Positions 46,587 to 57,633 of a stretch of DNA of 64,000 bases are shown one piece after another. The notes under the pieces were generated by a model, which searched no databases, was not told where the DNA came from, and saw only the letters and a program-made list of their open reading frames with translations. This DNA comes from Diplosphaera chodatii. Taxonomy: Eukaryota; Chlorophyta; Trebouxiophyceae; Prasiolales; Stichococcaceae. A program made the position numbers and the translations under genes. Location: positions 1,550,001 to 1,614,000 of the forward strand of contig JAALGY010000019.1 of the NCBI GenBank assembly GCA_032358165.1. Reading direction: 5' to 3'. Each line of letters begins with the position of its first letter. Position 1 is the stretch's first letter.

Positions 46587-47418
46587 AACATGACGTGCAT
46601 GGTGCTGCTGATATTCCAAACCGCTTGTCACGTGCTGTCAGGACAATTAATGATTACACGGTGTGCTTACTTGCAAGATCGTGACACCTGACTGCTGGAG
46701 GCGCAGGCAGCACTGGCGGTGACACAGAAGGCACAGCCCGCAGGCTGGACATGCAGTTCCAGGCTGCGAGCAGTCCGGCGGCAAGCAACAGTTTGCATTG
46801 TCGTGGACCAGCACCAGTGCCGACACAGGCCCTTGGGATTGGCCGAGGAAAGGCAGCAGCGCAGTCTGGCACCGCTGTGGCAGTGGCTTGACCCAACCAG
46901 CAACTGCATTGCAAGGACTTGCACGGCATGTTGGTATCGGGGTTTTGTGACGGTACAATGCAGAAAAGTCTTCTCAGTCTCGGTGATTCTGCACTTCCTG
47001 TGTACTCGACATATTGCTCTGCTCTGATTACATAGTTGTGGCACCCTGTTGAGTTAGCTAAGCATCTGACAGCTGGCAAACCTGGCTGTGCTGCTGACGC
47101 TGCGGCATGCCTGCAGGTGGCACGCTGTACAAATGCTGCATGGTGAACGACGACAACAATCAAAGCATGACCAACATACAACTCAACAACCTGTACTGCA
47201 ATGTGCATGCTACTTCTCACTTCGAATGCAGTGACGAAAGACGGCTGTCTTTGGCAGGCAACACGTGGGCGTTGCCAGTGCTTTGCCAAAGACAGGGCGC
47301 TGCAAGGCTTCAAGATGCTTCAAAATTCTGGGGCTGTTGATCACTGCCACTCTGCTTAATGCTGTCTCTGATACTAGTCATTTTGAACCAGGCTGCCACG
47401 CCGTGAATGTCGGCAGCC
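46587..47418. other. Convergent intergenic region
   Basis: Between the SAS-6 3' end and the unknown gene ending at 47419. Open frames on the minus strand across 46654-47313 lack family features. Nothing else is seen. Confidence 0.4.
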
Positions 47419-48033
47419 TTACTGCCCATCTAGAATCTGCTGCCAAGCCGCCGCCCTCTCCGCAGCAAAGTCGTCCGCCCTGTACGGGGCGATCTTCAGG
47501 TGGCGCCGCACCAGCCGTGCTGGCAACCGCGGATGCTTAAGCGGCCCGTCTGCTGGGCCGCTGCGCTCTGCCTGCATGTAACAATGGATGCATACGATCA
47601 GCCTCCTGTCGACGTGAAGCAAGCAGGAGCACTGCCATCAAGCATGCTTGCACAACCAAATGGGGCGACGTCGACCCTTGACATGCAAAAAACTCGCAGT
47701 TGCAGCTGTGCAGAGAGGCAATTTCTGGTGTGAATTTGATGAGGTTGCAAGTCCCACCTCTTCACCGTCCTCATACTCGAGGCCACCCGCTGCCGCATCC
47801 AGCCGCTCGCCGTCAACCATGACCCAGATGTGACGCTGCGCCTGCTTTTTGGCTGTTTCCGCTGCGTTGGACGCTATGCCTGCTGCTGGCGCACCGCTGT
47901 CACGGAGGCCAACAGATCGTGCGGCACCGCCTGCCTGCGGCAACACCTCCTGCTGCCAGCCGCTGCCATTGCTGTCTGCCTGCTGTAGCTGACGGCCTGT
48001 ATCCCGGTGATGAACTCCTGCACGATATGACAT
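47419..48033 (-). CDS. Unknown 142-residue protein, two exons
   Basis: Two exons join in phase 0: 47758-48033 (92 codons) and 47419-47571 (50 codons plus TAA). The product starts MSYRAGVHHRDTGRQLQQ, has a low-complexity first half, then a better-ordered part: KKQAQRHIWVMVDGERLD, GGLEYEDGEE, KHPRLPARLVRRHLKIAPYR and DDFAAERAAAWQQILDGQ. The start is the first ATG in frame. The pattern of a short beta segment followed by a basic helical tail recalls small organellar ribosomal or assembly proteins, but I recognise no family and assign no function. Confidence 0.6.
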
Positions 48034-49171
48034 GCTGCGCTTGTCGGCAGCAGATCCAACAACACCAAAGCAGCAACTAGAATGCTAGCAGTGCATGAGG
48101 GGAAAATGTCACAGCGGATCCAGACGGAGGTGCAAACGTCATATTGTCCACGCAAGGCACTGCCCACCCGTGTACTCTGCCAGCCGGCGTGCTGCCGCCT
48201 GCGAGCCCTGCGTGACAGCATCGCCACAGTCCCTCTCAGCTTCGCACTACATGCCGACAACAGCCCCTGCTGTCCAGGGGCTGTCCTCCAGACCATCGCG
48301 CTTGCAACAGCGGACATGAACAACACGCTCAAGAGTATAAAACACGACACGCATGCCGACGGGGTCGCGAGCCGCCGCCAGCGTGCGACACACCCCTAGC
48401 ACGCTCTCCAGTCCGAGTCAGACGACAACCCCTTTTATGAGCAATCTCAACGGTTGAAGCACGCGTCGCCGGACAAGAGGCAGGGCACGTACGAGAATGT
48501 TCATGCGTAGCGGTACAGACTGCACCCGTGACAACAGCGGACGCTGGTGGCGGGCTGTGACGTATGGTCGCAGTACGGGGCACCGCGAGGAACTTCGGCT
48601 GCGCTGACGACAGGGTGGGCCACAACAGACCGCACCTGTTCGGCACCTCCCAGAAACAGAGCTGTGCTGCGACAGTGAGCGCCGCCCACGCGTAAGAGCA
48701 GCGTCAGTGCCAAAAGTAGCGCTGCCCAGGGGCGGGGCATCTCCGACATGCGTGGCCCGCCCCCTTGCGGACGGCTCAGTGTCTGCTGCATTCATGCATG
48801 TTTGTGCAACGTACTGGATCAAGTTGTCGGTGTTGCACAGCCAGGTACACCAGCAGATCGTGCGCACCGGTGAAGGGCTGCTGCCGTGTTGGCGTCTCAC
48901 GTGCTGGAGACCTGTCGTCATTGCAGTTCCCGCGAGAACCTCCCGACCCGGCGATATGCAACCCCTCTGAAATCTGGAGCTGAATCGGATAGCGCCGTCG
49001 CCAACTGGTCAAGTTAGTGGCTTGTGAAGAACATTTTGGAACAACCCGCAATAGTAACGGTGCGAAACAGTATCTCAGGGTCGTCACTTGCCAAACACAG
49101 TTCATCAAGAGGCAAGCCAACGCGACAGTAAACTGCAAATCCTCAACTTAAGGACACAACAAGCAGCAGTC
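48034..49171. other. Divergent intergenic region
   Basis: 5' region between the unknown gene (minus) and GSA aminomutase (plus). Long GC-driven open frames on the minus strand (48329-48921) have no domain features. No RNA gene is seen. Confidence 0.4.
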
Positions 49172-52100
49172 ATGCAGGCGCTGGGGCAGACGGTATTCAC
49201 AGGCACTGCCTTGCCCCTGAGCAACTCACGATGCACAGGGCGCAGCCGAGGCAATGTCGCCATCCGTGCTGTTGCGGCACCTGCAAAGCTGGACACTCGG
49301 AAGTCTGAGCAGGTGCGGTGCTTGGACAGTCAAGCTGATGAGCTGTGTCACAGTCAATGTCGCTTGAAAGAGCGATCTTCTTCTCCGGACTTCTTGCTGC
49401 CTTGATGGATGCATGCTCAGTGTCAGCAGAGGCGCATGCACCCTGCATGTACAGCGATCATGCACGAAGCAGCAGCACGGTGCCGTGCATTTGATGCACA
49501 CTTGATGCAGTCGTGTGCTCGACGTCGCTCGGACACCACACCGCTGAAATTCCCACCTGTGCGACGTGAGCGCTGATGTCACTCACTGACGCTGCATTGC
49601 TGATATTTGCAGGTGTTCAAGGAGGCACAGGACCTGATGCCTGGCGGCGTGAACTCGCCAGTCCGCGCCTTCCGGTCCGTGGGCGGCTCTCCCATTATCT
49701 TCGAGAGGGTGAAGGTAGGCCTGGCACCGTGGCACACGCTTTGATTGCACGTGAGCTTCAGACGCTACCTGCTTTTGCTTGGGCATTGATTGCAGCTTCA
49801 AGGTGCTCCTCGCCTGCTGGCAATCGTGGCTTGCACGCTGCGCGGGCGCCGTGCTGTCTGGCGGAGTCGCTGACACCTGCGCCCTGTTGCAGGGCCCATA
49901 CTGCTTTGATGTTGACGGCAACAAGTACATCGACTACATTGGCAGCTGGGGCCCCGCCATTGTGGGCGCCGCCAACGACGAGGTCAATGCCGCGCTGCAC
50001 ACTCAGATCGACAAGGGCACCTCCTTCGGCGCGCCCTGCGAGCTGGAGGTGGGCGTGGCGCTGGGGCTCTCAGCACAGCAGCCCCTGCATCCTGACAAGT
50101 GCCTCACACATGCAGAGGGTCGCTGGGATGCAGATGCAGACACCGAGTCATGAGGTGCTGTGCAGGTGGTGCGTCTGCCACAGGCAGGGTCGTGCTGATC
50201 GTCGCCTGCGTGCGTGTGTGCAGAACCAGATGGCGCAGGCAGTCATTGACCGCGTGCCCAGCGTGGAGATGGTGCGGTTCGTGAACAGCGGCACTGAGGC
50301 GTGCCTGTCAGTGCTGCGGCTCATGCGCGCCTATACTGGCCGTGAGAAGGTGCAGTGCCCCCTCTCTGGCTCTGCTGACCGCGCATCAAGGCTGACCACT
50401 TGCATGCTGTACGCTGCGATGATCTCGCGCGTGGGGTGACATTGACCAAATTCTGGCACCTCTGCATTGTTGGAACCAAAGCTGCTAAGATGGGATAGAA
50501 CGCCCACTCTGGAATTTTTTTGTTGCTGCACAGCTGATCAAGTTCACGGGCTGCTATCACGGCCACGCGGACTCGTTCCTGGTCCAAGCCGGCAGCGGTG
50601 TGCTGACGCTCGGCCTGCCAGACTCCCCCGGCGTGCCCAAGACGTCCACAGGTGCCGCCATACTCCTGACCCACCGTTTTGCCGACCCAAGCACGAGTCC
50701 AGCAGCATCCAGGGTGTGACAGCTATTCTGGCACTGGTGTTGCATGGGCATTTCGCTGGGAGTAGGATGTCCATCCGTAGAGTCGGTGCTGTTGTTCATT
50801 GTGTGAACGCTTGACAAGGACAACACGATGCAGTGTGGGCATTTTCATGGACGTGCCCGTGCAACTCAGATGTACTGCGCTTGCAGAGACGACGCTGTGC
50901 GCGAAGTACAATGACATCGAGAGCGTGAAGGAGATCTTTGCAGCCAACAAGGACGAGATTGCGGGCGTCATCCTGGAGCCGGTCGTGGGCAACTCCGGCT
51001 TCATCGCGCCCACCCAGGAGTTCCTGGAGGTGGGCTTCCCACTGTGCAGCCCAACATGTTGGGCACAGCAGCAGCAGCCATCATGGATGCAGCTTGCGAG
51101 ATGTGCACTTGTTGCACACTGCGCTGACTGCACATCAATGCGGGTCTGCTCGGCCAGCAGAGCCGCATTGAGGGAGAACACTGCAGCTGGCAGGTCGCCT
51201 GAAGGTGTCAGCCTTTGCCTGCAGGGCCTGCGGGAGGTCACAGAGAAGGAGGGTGCACTGTTGTGCTTTGACGAGGTCATGACCGGCTTCAGGATTGCGA
51301 AGGGCGGTGCACAGGTGGGCGTGCGGCTGGTGCTGCGGTCTCTGCATGCAAGGGCTGCTTCAGCTGCCATGCGTGGCAGCGGCAGTGAGGTTGCACCGGA
51401 CGACACCGAGTCATTCTGTATACAATGCGTCCGATGCATGCAGGACCATTTCGGTGTCACACCAGACCTGACGACCATGGGCAAGGTCATTGGCGGCGGT
51501 CTGCCAGTGGGCGCATATGGCGGTCGCCGTGACATCATGGAGACGGTGGCCCCCGCTGGCCCCATGTACCAGGTGCACACATTGCCATCAAGACAGTGAG
51601 TAGACCGCACGGGTAGAAGTAATCCGAGTCTAGGTTGTGCGTCCGTGGAGACCAGTGCAGCTGAGTGACATCCCAGCAACTTGGTTTTCCAACGACCTGC
51701 GCTGTGCTGATCTTTACAGGCAGGCACATTGTCGGGCAACCCGCTGGCAATGACGGCGGGCCTCAAAACCCTGGAGATCCTGGCGCGCCCCGGCCAGTAC
51801 GAGTACCTGGACAGCATCACAAAGCGGCTCATCGAGGGCATCCTGCAGGCTGGCCGCGACGCTGGCCACGCTGTCGAGGGCGGCAGCATCTCAGGTGCAG
51901 TGCAGTGCAAATTCTGCCATCACATCTGACTTGCAGTGGCAGACACATGTGAAGATGGTGGATGCTCCACAAGCAACCTATGACGGCGGTAGCCGGCGTA
52001 CCGCAAAACGCAAGTTCCACACTGTTACGCCTAATTTTTTGGCAAACGCCTGGCCAGCACACTGATGCCTGTCACTGAGTTGAACCCCTAACCTGACCTG

Positions 52101-52590
52101 TGCAGCCATGTTCGGGTTCTTCTTCGCGGAGGGCGGCCCCGTCACCAGCTTCGAGGACGCAGTGGCGCGGGCAGACGGCAAGAAGTTTGCGCGGTGGCAC
52201 CGCGGCATGCTGGAGCACGGCGTGTACCTGGCGCCCTCTCAGTATGAGGCCGGCTTCACCGGCCTGGCCCACACAGAGGAGGTGAACAACATGCCCTCAT
52301 CAGTAGGGTCACGATGGTGCTGCAAGTAACATGCTCAAGCTTGTTTGGTGCCTGCATGGCTGCGCTGCCGTGTCGCTCAAGTGCCTCTGTCCACACATCG
52401 GCAGTCGGCAGTGCTAGGTGCAGAGGGTGCTCAGCACCGCTTCGACTATGGCATCGCCTTGGGGTGCCAGACACGAAGAGCTGCTAATCTAGCCCAAGTG
52501 CCACGTCCCTGCAGACAGTTGCTGTGTTGCATGGTGCAGGACATTGACAACACCATCGCTGCGGCCCGTGCCGTCATGAAGGAGATCTGA
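49172..52590 (+). CDS. GSA1: Glutamate-1-semialdehyde 2,1-aminomutase, plastid
   Basis: PLP enzyme converting glutamate-1-semialdehyde to 5-aminolevulinate, the plastid entry to chlorophyll and haem synthesis. ATG at 49172; the first exon is a plastid leader ([20 protein letters not shown]). Core motifs follow across about ten exons: [100 protein letters not shown] (the Asp that holds the PLP ring), [18 protein letters not shown] (Schiff-base Lys), [15 protein letters not shown], and a C-terminal [15 protein letters not shown]. The stop is at 52588 after RAVMKEI. Every key residue is present and the length is normal, so it should be functional. Confidence 0.96.
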
Positions 52591-53419
52591 GAATCGGGGG
52601 CGCGCTTTTTGGAACCTGCAATGCATCAAGAAGGAGGAGGATCATGCCCAGAGACAACCAGCAAACTGAACTTTCTGAAATGTATAAACAATTTATTGGA
52701 GGGGCACTGTTGGACTGAGTGTCAGAACTGCTCGGCGGTGTGGTAGGAAATGTAATGCTGGAAAGGTCGCTGGAAGTAAGCTCGCATATGCATGCATGCC
52801 CGCGCCAGTGTGTCCATCACGCACTCACTTGCCCTGCATCACCGGTTGTGCGTTGCCAGCATGTGCACTAAATCTTGACATGCAGTGAATTGCACGAGCA
52901 CCACCAGTTGCTGAGCTATTGACCCTCTCGCGTCGAAAAGATGCTCACGCCTGACAGCACTGTGCTGGGTGGTGGCTGGAGTGGCGCATGACTGCAGGGG
53001 GAGTACAGATGTCGCAGCATGCCCTCGGCCCAGCTGCAGATGCTGCCGCAGTTGGCGGCTTTGCGCGGCGGATTAGGAGGTGTAGGACTGGGTAGCCGCT
53101 AGAGGTGTGACATACGGAGTCGGCCGCAAGCAGTGGCACCGCTCAGTCTACTTTTTGCACCGTGCATCCAAGTTACTGCTCGCGCTTGCGGCGGTCGTAC
53201 GCTAGCACTTCCTTTCATTTTCCTCAGAGCAGTGGCGAGCTGTTCTCTATGCTTTTATTGACTTATTGACTTCGTGATCAACAGCGTTGGCGGCGCACAG
53301 CGGCTGTAGAGCCTCCTGTGGTCCAGCCCACCCCGTTGTGCACTTGCATTGGTTTTTGCAGAGCGTGTGAGCAGCAGCACAGTGTACATTCTGAAGTAGC
53401 TATACATTCAGCAGCGGCC
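52591..53419. other. Intergenic region, tandem genes
   Basis: 3' flank of GSA aminomutase and 5' flank of STRAP, same strand. A TGTAA at 52751-52755 could be a polyadenylation signal. No other feature is supported. Confidence 0.4.
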
Positions 53420-55874
53420 ATGAGTGCAGCGCGGCGTGTGCAGATGCCGCTGGTGTGCCACGGCCACACCCGGCCGATTGTCGAGCTCGAGTATACGTGA
53501 GTGCCTGATAGTTGCAGCTAAGGCTGCATGCGTGCCCTACCCCACTTTGATTGTAGCAGATGATGCGTGACAAGCTGCATGCAAGGATCTGGGTCACAGC
53601 CGCAGGAGCATTCACAAGCTGCATGGTTGCGCACCAACATGCATGGCTGTAAACCTGCAGGCCTGTCACGCCAGACGGCTACTTCCTGGCGAGCGCCAGC
53701 AAGGATGGCCAGCCTATGCTGCGCAACGGCGAGACGGGCGACTGGATCGGCACCTTCCAGGGGCACAAGGTGTGCTTGCCCCGCCGTGCCCCGCTGCCGC
53801 CTCGCCATGCACCACAGCAACTGGCCAGCTGGCGCCGGACTGCATGCTGAGCGTCAACATCATGCAGCTAGGGTAAACCAAGCGTGGTGACACGCAGACC
53901 AGCAACTCACTTGGTTCTTGTTCTTCATCAGGGCGCGGTGTGGTCGTGCAAATTGAACAACCCGGGCATGCTGGGCGTCACCGGCTCGGCGGACTTCTCG
54001 GCGCGGCTGTGGGACGCGCTGACTGGCGACGAGAAGTGCGTGTGGCACCACAAGCACATCGTGCGCACCGTGGACTTTGCCAACGACTGCCACCGGGTCG
54101 TCACTGGCGGTGCGTCACTGCACTCCAAATGCCTCCTCTGCTCTTCCCCTACTTTGAGCGTCTGCTGCTCTGCTGCTGCATGTGTCGTGCCAGCAACGGG
54201 TGTGTCCCGTCCTCCAGCCAGTTCACGGCAAGCTGCTCGCAGCCGCTGCCGTGCAGGCCACGAGAAGCTGCTGCGCATATTCGATGCGGAGCGGCCGGAG
54301 GCGGCGCCGCAGGAGTTCCCGTCGGCGGGCGGGCCCATCCGCTGCGTGGCGTGGACCAAGTCCGACGACACGCTGCTCACCTCCGACCTGGACAAGCCCG
54401 GCATCACGTGAGCATCGTTCATCAGAGTGCCAGAGCCGGCCGTCTGGCTGCAACAAAGTCGGCGGAACCTCCTGTTGATTTCATGTCCCGCGGTCCTGTG
54501 CTGGACCCAGTTCAGCTTGTGTAAGCTGCGCATCACCTTGACAACACGAGCACACCATCACTGCTGTGTGCTCGTGATGATCCATGGCCTCGCCAATCTC
54601 CTGTGGTTGCTGGCCGCAGGATGTGGGATGTGCGGCAGGGCAAGGCGGTGCGGCAGATTGACACCGGCGCTGTGGTGACCAGCATCGAGGTGTCGCAGGA
54701 CGGGCAGCACGTGACCACTGCGGATGGGCAGGACGTGCGCATCTGGGACGGCACCACCCTGGAGGCCGTCAAGTCCTTCAAGGTTGGCTGTGCATAAGTT
54801 GTGACGGCCACTTGCATCAACCGGCATCAGCCACTCGAAACACAGACACGCCGGAGCCTCTTGAGTGTCCATCCCTGGGTGGACGGAGTGTTGGGGTGGG
54901 AAACCATCCACACAGCTTGCAGCTGAGATGCTAGGAGGCAGCCAGCTTTCTGCTGACAAGGCGCATCGATGCTGCAGACGCCCTACACTGTGGAGAGTGC
55001 CAGCTACTGCGCAGAGCGCAAGCGGTGGGCAGCGGGCGGCAATGACATGTGGGTGCACCTGTACGACTACGATACCGGCGCCGAGCTCGACGTCAACAAG
55101 GGTGCGCCCTCGGACCATGCTGCAACTTGCTTTTGGTTTCCTCATGCCCTGGGCTCAGAGCACTGGAGGAAAAGGCCACAGCGAACCGGGGACTGGTTTG
55201 GTCATCTGGGTGCTGCAGATTGCCACATGTGTAAGCGGGATGCTTGATCGTTTGCAGGGCACCATGGCCCAGTGCACTGCGTGCGCTTTGCACCGGGGGG
55301 CGCCACATATGCCAGCGGCTCAGAGGACGGCACGATCAGGATCTGGCAAACTGACTTCCATATGCGCGGCGCCGATGGCCCAGGTGACCCGTTGCATGCA
55401 CTTGAGAAATACTTGGTATCTGGAGAGGCTGTAAGGGCATGCAGTGCATGCCGTCACAGGCATTGCCTTCTGTGTCATTCCTGCACATCGAGGATGTGAC
55501 AGTGTGCTTGCTACCATGTGCAGCCGCAGCAGCAGCGTCTCCTGCGGGGCCGCCGACAGCCGATGGCCCGCAGCAGCCAACGCCGCAGCAGCCCCAGCAG
55601 CAGCAGCAGCAGCGCGCCAATGGGCGCCCCTCGCAATCGCAGCTGCCGAAGCAGGTGCGCGAGAGTTCTGACAGCAGCTTGTTGGACAGCCGCGTGAGTC
55701 GGAGTAAAAGTTGTCGGAGCAAACCCTGCTGGAAGCCAAAAATGGCTGGCGCTCAGTGGATGCATACCGGCACACCGCTCCTGGCCTCCAACCTCGCACT
55801 CGATGCCTATGCAGGTGCAGGTGGCGCCGCAGCGAACACCCGACCTCACGAACGACTTCCCTGCGCTTGGGTAG
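53420..55874 (+). CDS. STRAP: STRAP-like WD40 repeat protein
   Basis: WD40 propeller of the STRAP family (serine-threonine kinase receptor-associated protein; also a partner of the SMN/Gemin complex in animals). ATG at 53420. Exons give blades in order: [167 protein letters not shown] and [12 protein letters not shown] with [16 protein letters not shown] Gln/Pro-rich tail follows, then a short final exon ending [12 protein letters not shown] (TAG at 55872). The propeller matches STRAP closely. The tail is longer than in animal STRAP. Confidence 0.93.
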
Positions 55875-56205
55875 CGAGGCATGCTGGCAGGGTGCCTATG
55901 CTGCATTGGTGTCGGTCTGCTGGCGTGCTGCATTGACATTACTGGACCACGATCTCACAATGCCAGTGCTTCACTGTGGTCAGCAGCCTTAGCACCAAGG
56001 TCATCATATACCCATTGCAACGGCAGTCAATTACATGGCATTGCGCGCGTTCAGCTGCTCGTGCAGCATGCAGTCAGAAATGAACCAATCGCAATCCAAT
56101 ACATGCTGTTGTTGTGTGGCTGTGCACCGCCCTCACGGCAGACATGGCAAACACTGAATACATCACCCTCGCTCTGCCGCTCATGTCAACGACGATCCTG
56201 TTACT
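55875..56205. other. Convergent intergenic region
   Basis: 3' flanks of STRAP (plus) and the cytochrome b5-like gene (minus). Nothing is recognised. Confidence 0.4.
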
Positions 56206-56890
56206 TCAAGAATTGAGGTCTCCGATATAGTACTCCCCTAACAGATCCACCGTCGTTGGTGGATGCTGTGGCCCAAAGAAGCCGTCTGTTGAATCGCCAC
56301 CGGCATTACGAAGAATGGCGTCAGCGCCGGGGTGTATGTCCACATACTCTGTCACATCGTACACCTGCGTGGCAAAGCAAATCCGTTGCCATGGCATGGA
56401 GAAGGCCACAGGAGCACAGCGTGCATCTGTCATGCATCCGCAGCCGCTCCAACAACGGCCTTTGTTTTGGAACTCACCCTGGCCTTGCCGTCCTCCCTGC
56501 TGCGCACAATGATCCAGATGTCCTTCTCATTGTCGTGCTTCGCAACCTCCGCCTCTGTGTATGGTCCAGCAACCTGCGGCGCCACTGCCACCTGGTGTGT
56601 GCTGTGATGAGAGAAACATACGGGAATGCATACCGCATGATCAGAGCATCCAAGTCACGGATGTAGCCACAGCACAATACAAGCGAGTTGCCCCAGTGAT
56701 CTGTGCACATGAGCAGCATGCACGGCCAGGTCCCCACCGTCAGCTCGCGGCGGAGTCGCGGGGGTACTCTGGGCACGCCAGCGGAAAACCCTCCAAGCCA
56801 CCAAAACACAATTGTGCTCAGGACCCAGCACACCAGCAGCGCGACGCCGTGCTCTGCGAAAAACTTTTGTACCGGGATCAGCCACTGCAT
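56206..56890 (-). CDS. Membrane-anchored cytochrome b5-like protein (CB5LP type)
   Basis: Three exons, start ATG at 56890 ([19 protein letters not shown]). An N-terminal transmembrane segment ([19 protein letters not shown]) precedes the haem domain, as in plant CB5LP and unlike ordinary tail-anchored b5. The haem domain reads [19 protein letters not shown], then [33 protein letters not shown] and [10 protein letters not shown]; the stop is at 56206. The first ligand motif is HPGA in place of HPGG, with the His kept; the second ligand His is in GPQHP. Likely an electron-transfer protein on an internal membrane; its partner is unknown. Confidence 0.88.
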
Positions 56891-57633
56891 GGCCCTCCGA
56901 AATAGCGGATTCCAGCCGTACGCAGGTGATCAGCCGGAGCCTGACGCTTCAGTCTGCATATGTGCTGGCTGACAGGTGTTGTGAAGCATCTATAACGGCG
57001 TGTAGCGCGGGCGCAAATGCAGATGTGGATTGAGATGCGAAGTGGAGCCGAGGAAGCAGTATGCCATGACTGCAGCTGTGCAGCAGGATGCAAACACACA
57101 TGCCAGGTGAACTTTGTGAACACTTTGTGGACGTCACCGTTTAGTGGCTGGGTTAGGCAGCAGACTTTGCACCAATGACAATGCACACATGATCACACCC
57201 GCAAGACATGGATGCTCCCAGTACTATCTAGATCAAATATGGGAGTGCACGCCGACTGGTTCAAATGCAGCGGCACCCCCTATAGCTACCTATTGCTGTC
57301 TGAAGAAGAAAAAAGCACACACACACGTGTTGGCGTGTCACCCAATTCAGAGTACATTTCAACGAAACCACATGCCGATGCTGCATCACTGCAGTCATTG
57401 CGGTTCCAGAGGGTTGGGGATGCTGCCGCAGGCTGCGGCCAGCAGTCATCATGGCAGAATGGTGCGCTGCAGCAACTGGCGCTGTAAATTGCGGCTGCGG
57501 GCGCCCAGCCGCCAACAGCATATGGCCACTGGCTGGGCACCACCCGCGCCGTGCTTCATCATGTGTAGGGTGCCGGAGCAGCTGCCGCCGCTGCCACATC
57601 CAATGCCACCCGAGCATCGACCAATGTTGCCAC
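56891..57633. other. Intergenic region
   Basis: 5' flank of the cytochrome b5-like gene and 3' flank of the phosphodiesterase gene, both minus strand. No other gene is supported. Confidence 0.4.

Noticed and set aside
48329..48921. Overlapping minus-strand open frames upstream of GSA aminomutase
   Set aside because: No splice support and no domain-like segments; composition resembles GC-rich intergenic DNA.
50723..51910. 395-codon minus-strand open frame
   Set aside because: Antisense to GSA aminomutase exons and introns; no family features. The plus-strand motifs are unambiguous.
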